Assembly: GCA_002506015.1 (NCBI GenBank)
Contig: DAWR01000118.1
Location: 1-9,458, forward strand
Length of the DNA: 9,458 nucleotides
DNA from: Candidatus Methanogasteraceae archaeon UBA261
GTDB lineage: Archaea > Halobacteriota > Methanosarcinia > Methanosarcinales > Methanogasteraceae
Direction of reading: 5' to 3'
In this document: positions 1 through 6,974 of the stretch, piece by piece
Layout: the number at the start of each line of letters is the position of its first letter
Position numbering within the stretch: position 1 is the stretch's first letter
Position numbers and translations under genes: made by a program
Notes under the pieces: generated by a model
Told to the model about the DNA's origin: nothing
Databases searched by the model: none
The model's input: only the letters and a program-made list of their open reading frames with translations

Positions 1-174
1 GTAGTATATGTTAATTTGTACCTTAAAAGTATGAGAAAGTGCTACCAAATTGATACCAGATAATCTGTCAGAATCAAAGCGGATCATGGCACCGGAGTTA
101 GGTAAATTGAAGCCCGCATACGCCTTACCCTCCTTTTTGGAGTGGATACATTGCGCGTTACGCTTGGACTTCAT
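1..174 (-). CDS. partial hypothetical protein, N-terminal 58 residues
   Basis: An open minus-strand frame begins with ATG at 174-172 and stays open to the left edge of the window, giving 58 residues that start MKSKRNAQCIHSKKEG. I do not recognise the family. The N-terminus is rich in Lys and Arg, and no signal peptide or membrane segment is visible. The frame closes upstream at a TAG near 199-201 and there is no clear Shine-Dalgarno site, so the start is uncertain. It lies beyond the 3' end of a decayed transposase on the same strand, so it could itself be a remnant. Confidence 0.3.
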   Translation of the reverse strand, partial: MKSKRNAQCIHSKKEGKAYAGFNLPNSGAMIRFDSDRLSGINLVALSHTFKVQINIYY

Positions 175-357
175 TGTACTTAAAGTTTGTGGCAACTATT
201 TGTGATAATACTGCTTACTGTTTGAGTATTTATTTAAAAAGAGTTAGAGGCAACAAATTTAAACATCCGAGTTGAGACAAAACGATAACAAGACATGACT
301 AAGGACTGCCAAAAGTGATGGTAGAAGAAGGATCTTTCAAACTCAGGTTAAAGTTTG
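175..357. other. AT-rich gap without a recognisable gene
   Basis: I see no coding frame here on either strand. The stretch lies between the end of the transposase pseudogene and the partial ORF at the left edge. It probably includes the 3' end of the former insertion element. I compared it by eye with the sequence upstream of position 1749 and found no convincing terminal inverted repeat. Confidence 0.4.
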
Positions 358-358
358 T
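180..358. repeat. 11-bp direct repeat TTAAAGTTTGT at 180-190 and 348-358
   Basis: The identical 11-mer TTAAAGTTTGT occurs at 180-190 and at 348-358, on the same strand. The second copy overlaps the terminal stop codon of the transposase pseudogene. It could be a remnant of element ends or chance in AT-rich DNA. Similar words GTGGCAACTATTT and GAGGCAACAAATTT follow at about 190 and 247. Confidence 0.3.
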
Positions 359-1749
359 TACAGATTAACATGGTTGTTTCTGTGGTCACTGGCGATAGTC
401 CCCATTGATGCAGAAATCAAGAGATTATGCAACCAGTTGTCGTGATAAACGAAGTCGTTGAATTTATGAGTTGGTGATTCCTACGTCTGTTTAATCTTTG
501 AACGAGGTGAATATGGATGTAAATTGTGTAATAATGCCCATGACCGGGTGCTATATTCGACAGACATCAGATGCCTGTAGAAAATACCTGCAAACATACG
601 ATATCGGTCCATTGGATCCATATGGCGATTTAACATGTTGCTGGTTCGATATGCTGATGGATGATCGTAAGCTTTCACAAACTCGGGTGCTTTATTGCAC
701 AGTTTCAAAACCGCATCCAAAACATTTCCTTTAGGCATTTTTTCGATCGCTCATTCCTTGAATCCAGCGATTCTTTGCGTAAAGGTGTTCTTATCGTCTG
801 AGCGGTAGATTTCCCAGACTCGAGTTTTGATTTCCTCATACTGACCCAACATTTGCTTACATCGATCTCTAATTTTGATAAACGAATGTAAAAAGCACAA
901 AATTACAGTAATCATTGGGAATAAGTGTTGCCATGCTAATTTCGTGGCGGTTCAGCCATCCGTAGCGACCGTTTTTGGTTCATAGTCCTGAGATATGTTA
1001 TTGGCATCGGTCTTGAAATGACCGTAAGCTTCTGTCAAACCTTCCGTATCTGCATCTAAACTCGACAGACGCGCCCAAAACACAATCATTTGCCACCGTG
1101 GTTGCGATGTACACCTTTTGGCCGTTAAAGCGGGTGTGTTTCTCATCTGCCAGGAGATCTTCCGGCAGATCCTCGGGGTTGTTTACAGTCGTGCCAACTA
1201 CACTGTTGCGACCGATGTGATTATCGATACGATATCAGTACTGTGCATCGCGCCCAAAGACCTGCGTCAGTGCCCAATGGGGGACCCCCCAGCAGCGTAA
1301 AAACAGGGGTTTTTCCACATCATCGGTGTAACCGACCATATACGGCATTACAAAGGAGGGGCGGAAAGGTAAATACATCATTTCCATTACCGTCCTTCGT
1401 CTTTACTTTAATACGCCGCAAACGAATTCCTGGCATTTTCTTGGACTACGGAAGGATATTATGCAATGTATACCCTTGCTGGATCATAACCGGGAACAGT
1501 TCCGGATATTGCTCAATCACACCATCTAAATACATGCGAAACGCTTTAGCATCATCCAATATATGGTTGTACGCTTCCTCTTCGATGTATATGCAGATTT
1601 GTTTCGATTTATGTGCCAAAGGATCGAAATCTTTTTCCGGACCCGCATCTTCTTTCGTGAATGGTTAACGGCAGAATATGCGCCTGCCATAATACCAAAA
1701 CAGGTTTGAGATCTTTATCTTCAGGTTTGTAAGTGTCCTGGGGACTCAT
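358..1749 (-). pseudogene. decayed DDE-type transposase (insertion-sequence remnant)
   Basis: Read on the minus strand, a transposase of about 460 residues can be rebuilt from ATG at 1749-1747 to TAA at 360-358. In order it shows MSPQDTYKPED at the N-terminus, MPGIRLRRIKVKT near 1436, PFRPSFVMPYMVGYTDD, YRIDNHIGRNSVVGTTV, LLADEKHTRF (probable first catalytic Asp), VATDG (probable second), a CFLHSFIKIRDRC helix, YRTSNMLNRHMDPMDRY, SWALLHN and FVYHDNWLHN. This layout is that of a DDE transposase family I recall from archaeal and bacterial genomes; I cannot name its IS family with certainty. It is inactive. In-frame stops lie at 1446-1448 (TAG), 1235-1237, 952-954 and 751-753 (TGA), and 481-483 (TAG). 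Frameshifts lie near 1648-1657, 1372-1380 and 1061-1066. All three shifts have the same sense (one extra base), so the final frame equals the starting frame. Confidence 0.85.
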
Positions 1750-1969
1750 GAAACAATAGTATATATCTATTAGTTTATAATATAATTGACAAAATTACTA
1801 TCAATACAAGTAGTTTTTTCGAGAACCACAGAATCCGGTAGAATCAGGGATTTTTCTGGAAAACGCGATGGAATTTTGGTGGAATCCGATTATTTTGCTG
1901 ATGGGGTGTGTCTTTGCGCTATTTGAGTGGATTCGAGATGGTTTCGGTGGATGTTCGCGAGGTGATTGT

Positions 1970-1983
1970 GGCTGGATGGCTGG
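1970..1983 (+). other. possible two-tetrad G-quadruplex motif
   Basis: The plus strand reads GGCTGGATGGCTGG, four GG pairs each separated by exactly two bases. Three further GG pairs follow at 1989, 1994 and 1998. The pattern fits a G2N2 two-tetrad quadruplex, similar in kind to the thrombin aptamer. It lies about 70 bases upstream of the proposed box A. No function is shown by the sequence. Confidence 0.3.
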
Positions 1984-2042
1984 ATAGTGGCGTGGCTGGG
2001 AATTGTGTTCGGAACTCGGTCGTTTCAGAAGTACTGCCACAT

Positions 2043-2058
2043 CCATTAAATTTATATG
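2043..2058 (+). promoter_or_regulatory. probable archaeal promoter (BRE and box A) of the operon
   Basis: The sequence CCATTAAATTTATATG contains a box A-like TTTATATG at 2051-2058, preceded by an A-rich BRE-like stretch. With the usual archaeal spacing, transcription would begin near 2080, giving a leader of about 90 nt before the start at 2172. It is the best box A candidate I found in the gap. Confidence 0.45.
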
Positions 2059-2084
2059 TCAGAAGATCGTTAGATGGTTACCCC

Positions 2085-2165
2085 ATGCCAGAAAACAGCA
2101 CCCCCAACCCAAACCTCAATAAACCCGCACTACCAAACACAACAGAAAAGACAGAGGGGCGATAA
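2085..2165 (+). CDS. short upstream ORF in the operon leader (26 residues)
   Basis: An ATG at 2085 opens a 26-codon frame beginning MPENSTPNPNLNKPALP and ending at TAA 2163-2165, seven bases before the next start. It is rich in Pro, Asn and Thr. If transcription starts near 2080 as the promoter suggests, this ATG would sit almost at the mRNA 5' end, as in leaderless archaeal translation. It could be a regulatory leader peptide or a chance frame in a C/A-rich leader. No family is recognised. Confidence 0.2.
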   Translation: MPENSTPNPNLNKPALPNTTEKTEGR

Positions 2166-2171
2166 GACCAA

Positions 2172-3554
2172 ATGACCGATTACGCAGTATTCTGGGGATG
2201 TACCATCCAGGCACGGTTCCCGTTCATGGAGAAATCAGTTAGACTCGTCGCAGACCCGCTTGACATCAGACTTCATGAGATCGAGGGCACCACATGTTGT
2301 CCCACGAAGCTGGTCAAGATAGGGGACGAGTTTGCATGGCACGTAACAGCAGCAAGGAACCTCGCTCTGGTGGAGGAGATGGACATGGATCTTGTAACGC
2401 CGTGTAATGGCTGTTACGGCACATTAAAATCGGCAGCATCCGAGCTTAACAGGAACACGGGGCTCATGAATGCTGTAAACGAACTGCTCGCAAGTGTGGG
2501 GCTCGAGTATAAGGGAACTATAGAAGTAAAACACTTAATCGAAGTATTGCACGACGACATCGGCACAGACGCAATAAAAAAACACGTAACAAGACCGCTT
2601 GACGGGATGAATATTGCGGTTCACTACGGCTGCCATCTGGTCCGCCCGAGTTCTGCGATACATTTTGATGACCCGAATGAGCCGACGAAGTTTGATATTC
2701 TCGTCGAGGCGCTGGGTGCCAAGAGTGTGGATTACCGTACAAAGATGCTCTGCTGCGGAAACGATCTTTCCAATACAGAGGATCCATCAGACGCAATCAC
2801 ACTGGCTCGCGAGAAGATTCTTGAGGTTCAGGATATTTCTGATGCCATGACGATGATGTGTCCCGCATGCTTCACCCAGTTTGATTCAAAGCAGTACCTA
2901 ATGGAGAAGAGCGGCGAGCGGTTGCACATACCTGTTGTGTATTTCACAGAACTGATGGGGCTTGCATTCGGATTTGAGCCCGCTGAACTTGGCATGGGTA
3001 TGCACAGGGTCGAGACAGACTCGTTCATCGAAAAATGGCACGAGCGCGCAGGACACCTCGCGAGTGCGAGGGAGTATTTCAATCTCGCGGATCTGCGGCG
3101 TTGTTATGAGTGTGCTGCTTGTGTCAACGACTGTCCGGTCACAAAATCGATTCCGCGGTTTGAGCCGAACCGGATAATCGGTGATGTTCTGAATGGCAAG
3201 CTGGATGAGATTGTGCAGTCTCCCGATATCTGGTACTGTACAAACTGCTACACCTGTTACGAACTCTGTCCGCAGAAGTTCGGCATGTTAAAGGTCTTTG
3301 ACCGTCTGAAGAGCCTTGCAAGCGACCGCGGTATAGCTCCCGATGGCTTCAAAGGTGGACTTGCACTCTTTCTGGACACTGGAAAGCTGGGTGAGCCAAC
3401 CGCAATGCGCAAGAAACTAAAACTCCCGGAGACCCCGAATAGCGGTTCAGACGAGCTAAAGGGGTTGATTGCGATAATCCACGAGCGAGATCAGGGAAAT
3501 AAAGAAAGTAGAGAAGATGAAGGAAATGAAGAAGATCGAGAAGAAAATCAGTAG
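2172..3554 (+). CDS. HdrB-HdrC fusion, heterodisulfide-reductase-like iron-sulfur protein
   Basis: This 460-residue cytoplasmic protein fuses an HdrB-type domain to an HdrC-type domain. The HdrB part has two CCG motifs: C10, C42-C43, C78xxC81, and C154, C194-C195, C230xxC233. In true HdrB, motifs of this kind bind noncubane [4Fe-4S] clusters that act on the CoM-CoB disulfide. The HdrC part (about 305-410) has two ferredoxin motifs, C311xxC314xxC317xxxC321 and C356xxC359xxC362xxxC366. Residues 437-460 form a charged, Glu/Lys/Arg-rich and probably disordered tail. A GAGGGG site at 2154-2159 precedes the ATG by 12 bases. It is the first gene of a run with three glutamate synthase genes; the next start is 14 bases after its stop. 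No HdrA or NADPH subunit is adjacent. I infer that it passes electrons to the synthase. The donor is unknown, and a thiol, quinol or ferredoxin are all possible. Confidence 0.88.
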   Translation: MTDYAVFWGCTIQARFPFMEKSVRLVADPLDIRLHEIEGTTCCPTKLVKIGDEFAWHVTAARNLALVEEMDMDLVTPCNGCYGTLKSAASELNRNTGLMNAVNELLASVGLEYKGTIEVKHLIEVLHDDIGTDAIKKHVTRPLDGMNIAVHYGCHLVRPSSAIHFDDPNEPTKFDILVEALGAKSVDYRTKMLCCGNDLSNTEDPSDAITLAREKILEVQDISDAMTMMCPACFTQFDSKQYLMEKSGERLHIPVVYFTELMGLAFGFEPAELGMGMHRVETDSFIEKWHERAGHLASAREYFNLADLRRCYECAACVNDCPVTKSIPRFEPNRIIGDVLNGKLDEIVQSPDIWYCTNCYTCYELCPQKFGMLKVFDRLKSLASDRGIAPDGFKGGLALFLDTGKLGEPTAMRKKLKLPETPNSGSDELKGLIAIIHERDQGNKESREDEGNEEDREENQ

Positions 3555-3568
3555 GCAGGTATGGTAAA

Positions 3569-4696
3569 ATGAGAGGTAACTGTTACATTCCGTCCGGATG
3601 TTCCGTCTCCGGTATTATGAGCGAGTCAGGAAGAAGGCAGGACGGAAACGCGATCATTAAGTCGATTGCACTTATGCATGACCGTGCAAACGGTCTTGGC
3701 GGTGGTTTTGCAGCGTATGGGATATATCCGAGGCGTTCTGACCTGTATGCTTTCCATATGATGTTTGATGATATGGCGGCAAAGGAGCGGTGTGAGGAGC
3801 ATTTCAAGGATAGATTCGATATCGTACTTGACGAAGCGATGCCGACGCGTCCCGGTGGCGCCTACGAAGAAGAGACATCAGGAAGATGGGGAGAACGTGG
3901 GGTGCAGCCGATCATAAATCCTCCGGTCCTGTGGCGGTATTTCATGGACGTTCCGGAGGATAAGACGAAATTTGTGTCAGATCGTGAGTATGTTGTTGGA
4001 GAGGTGATGGAGATCAACTCCACAATCGATGGTGCTTTTGTTGCGTCGTCCGGCAAGAATATGGGGGCATTCAAAGGTGTGGGGTACCCCGAGGACATCG
4101 GGGTCTTCTATAAGTTGGGCGAGTATAAGGCGTACATCTGGACCGCACACGGCAGATTCCCAACGAACACGCCGGGATGGTGGGGCGGAGCGCACCCGTT
4201 CTGCCTTCTTGACTGGTCAATCGTCCACAACGGTGAGATATCCTCTTACGGGATCAACAAACGGTACCTTGAGCCGTTCGGATATAAGCTGGAACTCCGG
4301 ACCGATACCGAGGTTGTGGCGTACCTCTTTGACCTGCTTGTACGCAGGCATAAGCTCTCGATCGAGCTGGCTGCAAAAGTACTTGCATCGCCCTTCTGGG
4401 ATGATATCGACAGGATGCCTGATCGTGAGCGTCGGATCGCAACCGCGCTCCGTCAGGTCTATGGCGGCGCACTCTTAAACGGTCCGTTCAGCATCATTCT
4501 CGGGCACAGTCGCGGCATGGTCGGGTTCAATGACCGCATCAAGTTAAGACCCATGACCTGCGCCCGGAAGGATGATATGCTCTACATGTCATCAGAGGAA
4601 TCGGCGATAAGAGAGATTTCGCCTGATCTGGACGAGGTGTGGAGTCCGAGAGCAGGAACACCTGTTATAGGCGAGTTGGATGAGGGGGTGGCATAG
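3569..4696 (+). CDS. glxB: glutamate synthase glutaminase domain (class II glutamine amidotransferase)
   Basis: This 375-residue protein is the stand-alone glutaminase subunit of a split archaeal glutamate synthase. It hydrolyses glutamine to glutamate and supplies ammonia to the FMN subunit. Class II amidotransferase signatures are clear: HGRFPTNTPGWWGGAHPF around 194-211, NGE at 221-223, RTDTE at 244-248 and a late YMSSEESA around 339-346. The likely nucleophile is C11 in GCSVSGIM. That implies removal of a ten-residue N-terminal leader to expose it, as in Bacillus PurF. The second residue after the Cys is not the usual CGI form. The start lies 14 bases after the preceding stop, behind a weak AGGT site. 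The stop at 4694-4696 abuts the next ATG directly, indicating translational coupling. Confidence 0.92.
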   Translation: MRGNCYIPSGCSVSGIMSESGRRQDGNAIIKSIALMHDRANGLGGGFAAYGIYPRRSDLYAFHMMFDDMAAKERCEEHFKDRFDIVLDEAMPTRPGGAYEEETSGRWGERGVQPIINPPVLWRYFMDVPEDKTKFVSDREYVVGEVMEINSTIDGAFVASSGKNMGAFKGVGYPEDIGVFYKLGEYKAYIWTAHGRFPTNTPGWWGGAHPFCLLDWSIVHNGEISSYGINKRYLEPFGYKLELRTDTEVVAYLFDLLVRRHKLSIELAAKVLASPFWDDIDRMPDRERRIATALRQVYGGALLNGPFSIILGHSRGMVGFNDRIKLRPMTCARKDDMLYMSSEESAIREISPDLDEVWSPRAGTPVIGELDEGVA

Positions 4697-6214
4697 ATGG
4701 CGGCGACATCCGAGCTACCACCCGAATTCATCGTAAAGATCGACTACGACCGGTGCAGGCGGTGCAAGCGATGCGTCATGAACTGCAGCTTCGGATGCAT
4801 GCATTTCACGGACCGGGTGGTTCCGGAACACAAGTTGTGCGTGGCATGTCAGCGATGCGTGACCTACTGCCCTGAACACGCGATAACAGTCACCAAGAAC
4901 GAACTGGCTTACAAGGAAAATGCAAACTGGTCGCCTGAGCTCCGGAAAAACATCTTAAAGCAAGCTGAGACCGGAGGAATTCTCCTCGTCGGGATGGGAA
5001 ACCCCAGAGACTACCCGATTTTGTGGGATCACCTGCTTATAGATGCGTGTCAGGTTACAAACCCGTCGATTGACCCGCTCCGTGAGCCAATGGAACTCAG
5101 GACATTCCTCGGCAGAAAACCGGATCGTCTTGAGTTCGTGGAGCGCGATGATGGCGAGATAGACCTTGCAACTGAGATAGAGCCGCAGGTCAGACTGGAT
5201 GTGCCGGTCATCTTTGGGGCGATGTCGTATGGTGCGGTGAGTCTGAACGTGCATAGGTCGCTTGTGATGGCTGCGGCGAGATCCGGCACGCTCATGAACA
5301 CCGGCGAGGGCGGACTTCACCGTGAACTGTACCCCTACGCAGGAAACGTCATCGTCCAGGTCGCATCAGGTAGGTTCGGTGTGCACAGCGAATACTTAAA
5401 CACCTCCGCGATGGTCGAAATCAAGATCGGGCAGGGTGCAAAGCCGGGTATCGGCGGGCACCTCCCCGGTGAGAAGGTGGACGAGGACATATCAAAGACA
5501 AGGATGATTCCTGTCGGGTCTGATGCAATCTCGCCTGCGCCGCATCACGATATCTACTCAATCGAAGACCTCTCGCAACTTATATATGCGATCAAGGAAG
5601 CTACCGACTACGAAAAACCGGTATCGGTCAAGATATCAGCAGTCCACAATGTGGCAGCGATTGCAAGCGGGATTGTGCGTGCAGGCGCTGACGTCGTCAC
5701 AATCGATGGGTTCCGCGGCGGAACCGGGGCTGCACCGATGGTTATACGGGACAACGTGGGAATACCGATCGAGCTTGCGCTTGCCGCGGTCGACCAGCGG
5801 CTGCGGGATGAGGGCATCAGAAACAACGCATCGATCATCTGCGCTGGAGGAATTCGGAGCAGCGGAGATATGGCAAAGGCGATCGCTCTTGGCGCTGATG
5901 CAGTAGTCATCGGAACCGCTGCACTTGTTGCTATGGGCTGCCGGATCTGCCAGAAATGCTACACCGGAAACTGTGCATGGGGCATCGCCACCCAGAGACC
6001 GGAACTCGTGCGCAGGCTCGATCCACAGGTCGGTTCCGCGAGGCTCTCGAATCTTCTTACGGCATGGAGCCTTGAACTTAAGGAGATACTTGGCTCGCTC
6101 GGCGTGAACTCGATCGAATCCCTGCGGGGTAGCCGCGAGCGACTGCGTGGCGTTGGACTTGATTCACAGACACTGGAACTACTTGGAGTAAAACCGGCAG
6201 GAGTCGGGCAGTAG
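4697..6214 (+). CDS. gltB: glutamate synthase FMN domain with N-terminal 2x[4Fe-4S] ferredoxin
   Basis: This 505-residue subunit carries the synthase active site: 2-oxoglutarate plus ammonia plus two electrons give glutamate. Residues 12-65 are a bacterial-type ferredoxin with C20xxC23xxC26xxxC30 and C48xxC51xxC54xxxC58. The rest is the FMN-binding barrel: NTGEGG at 201-206, GQGAKPGIGGHLPGEKV near 245-261, SPAPHHDIYS near 279, DGFRGGTGAAP near 337-347, and GGIRSSGD plus ALGADAVVIGTA near 384-408. The [3Fe-4S] motif CX5CX4C is present as C415, C421 and C426, with an extra C418 between. The ATG directly follows the previous TAG, and a GAGGGGG Shine-Dalgarno-like site lies at 4682-4688. The N-terminal ferredoxin is the natural docking point for the HdrC clusters encoded upstream. 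There is no NAD(P)H-binding domain. Confidence 0.95.
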   Translation: MAATSELPPEFIVKIDYDRCRRCKRCVMNCSFGCMHFTDRVVPEHKLCVACQRCVTYCPEHAITVTKNELAYKENANWSPELRKNILKQAETGGILLVGMGNPRDYPILWDHLLIDACQVTNPSIDPLREPMELRTFLGRKPDRLEFVERDDGEIDLATEIEPQVRLDVPVIFGAMSYGAVSLNVHRSLVMAAARSGTLMNTGEGGLHRELYPYAGNVIVQVASGRFGVHSEYLNTSAMVEIKIGQGAKPGIGGHLPGEKVDEDISKTRMIPVGSDAISPAPHHDIYSIEDLSQLIYAIKEATDYEKPVSVKISAVHNVAAIASGIVRAGADVVTIDGFRGGTGAAPMVIRDNVGIPIELALAAVDQRLRDEGIRNNASIICAGGIRSSGDMAKAIALGADAVVIGTAALVAMGCRICQKCYTGNCAWGIATQRPELVRRLDPQVGSARLSNLLTAWSLELKEILGSLGVNSIESLRGSRERLRGVGLDSQTLELLGVKPAGVGQ

Positions 6215-6221
6215 GGAGATT

Positions 6222-6228
6222 GAGGTGA
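6222..6228 (+). promoter_or_regulatory. Shine-Dalgarno site GAGGTGA setting the start of the GXGXG gene
   Basis: GAGGTGA matches the anti-Shine-Dalgarno core over seven bases and lies five bases before ATG at 6234. The in-frame GTG at 6225 sits inside this site. A weaker GGAG at 6215-6218 could serve that GTG, so the start is not fully settled. Confidence 0.6.
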
Positions 6229-6233
6229 CGAAG

Positions 6234-6974
6234 ATGGTGATGAGAATCGATTGCAAGGGATTGTACTACCGAAAACAGAACAAGATCATCCGTAATGCAG
6301 CGGAAGAAGGCGAGACCGAGTTTATTCTTGATAATGCAAACGGACAGCGCTACATTGGCAGCGGGATCTCTAAGAAGATCAAGATCACCGTGAACGGAGT
6401 TCCCGGAAACGATCTTGCCATGTTCATGAACGGTCCCACGATCATCGTTAACGCCAACGCCCAGGACGGTGTCGCAAACACGATGAACGCAGGTGAATTG
6501 ATTGTGCACGGAAGTGCAGGTGACGTCATCGGATACGGCATGCGTGGCGGGAAACTGTATGTTCAGGGGAATGTTGGATACAGAGCCGGCATTCATGCGA
6601 AAGAATACAAGAAACAGGTGCCAATAATAATTGCAGGCGGCGTTGCCGGCGATTTCTGCGGCGAGTACATGGCGGGAGGGATTCTGGTACTGCTCGGACT
6701 GAACCGGAGTGAAGGGGAGCCGATTGCCGGCAATTACTTAGGGACAGGGATGCACGGCGGCGTGATCTATATCAGAGGCGAAGTGGATGAATATACGCTT
6801 GGAAAAGAGGTGAGCGTACTCCCACTTGATTCTAAGGATATGAAGGTTCTTACGAAGCATCTCAAGGAGTATTGTGGGCACTTCGGGCTTGATCTGGATG
6901 AGATTATGGCTGAGCCGTTTATTAAGCTGCAACCGGTGTCGAGCAGACCGTACGGGAGTTTGTATGCGTATTAA
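6234..6974 (+). CDS. glxC: glutamate synthase GXGXG (alpha-helix replacing beta-helix) domain subunit
   Basis: This protein of about 246 residues is the C-terminal GXGXG beta-helix domain of glutamate synthase as a separate subunit. In the large bacterial enzyme this domain is structural and helps shape the ammonia tunnel between the glutaminase and FMN sites. Repeated glycine-rich turns are visible: GQRYIGSGIS, GPTIIVNANAQDGVANTMNAGELIVHG, GDVIGYGMRGGKLYVQGNVGYRAG, CGEYMAGGILVLLG, GNYLGTGMHGGVIYIRG. The C-terminal portion is helical and ends with SRPYGSLYAY. I chose ATG 6234 because of the strong GAGGTGA site five bases upstream; GTG 6225 would add three residues. It is the last gene of the operon, about 19 bases after the FMN gene. 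I see no hairpin terminator downstream. Confidence 0.93.
   Translation: MVMRIDCKGLYYRKQNKIIRNAAEEGETEFILDNANGQRYIGSGISKKIKITVNGVPGNDLAMFMNGPTIIVNANAQDGVANTMNAGELIVHGSAGDVIGYGMRGGKLYVQGNVGYRAGIHAKEYKKQVPIIIAGGVAGDFCGEYMAGGILVLLGLNRSEGEPIAGNYLGTGMHGGVIYIRGEVDEYTLGKEVSVLPLDSKDMKVLTKHLKEYCGHFGLDLDEIMAEPFIKLQPVSSRPYGSLYAY

Larger units (their letters stand above)
1750..2171. other. intergenic region upstream of the glutamate synthase operon
   Basis: These 420 bases hold no gene I can defend. The left part (1750-1800) is very AT-rich and would carry the promoter of the dead transposase. The middle (1960-2000) is G-rich with regularly spaced GG pairs. The right part carries a likely box A at 2051-2058 and a C/A-rich leader with a short ORF. 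Overlapping frames on both strands (1801-2046 minus, 1908-2165 plus) have low-complexity translations and no ribosome binding site, and look spurious. Confidence 0.5.

Noticed and set aside
498..734. A plus-strand ORF of 78 codons
   Set aside because: It is antisense to the well-matched C-terminal transposase block on the minus strand.
481..1448. Read-through of stops as selenocysteine (TGA) or pyrrolysine (TAG)
   Set aside because: Both stop types occur along with three frameshifts in one gene, which fits decay better than recoding; no recoding hairpin was seen.
1243..1668. A plus-strand ORF of 141 codons
   Set aside because: It is the antisense of the reconstructed transposase, has no ribosome site, and its translation shows no recognisable pattern.
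358..1800. Terminal inverted repeats for the insertion element
   Set aside because: I compared both flanks by eye and found only short, unconvincing matches.
1801..2165. Overlapping ORFs on both strands (1801-2046 minus, 1908-2165 plus)
   Set aside because: Low-complexity translations, no Shine-Dalgarno site, and the plus frame runs across the proposed promoter.
2172..3554. Membership of the HdrBC protein and the lipoate ligase in a sulfur-oxidation sHdr system
   Set aside because: No HdrA, lipoate-binding protein or other sHdr gene is present, and the HdrBC gene is tightly linked to glutamate synthase genes instead.
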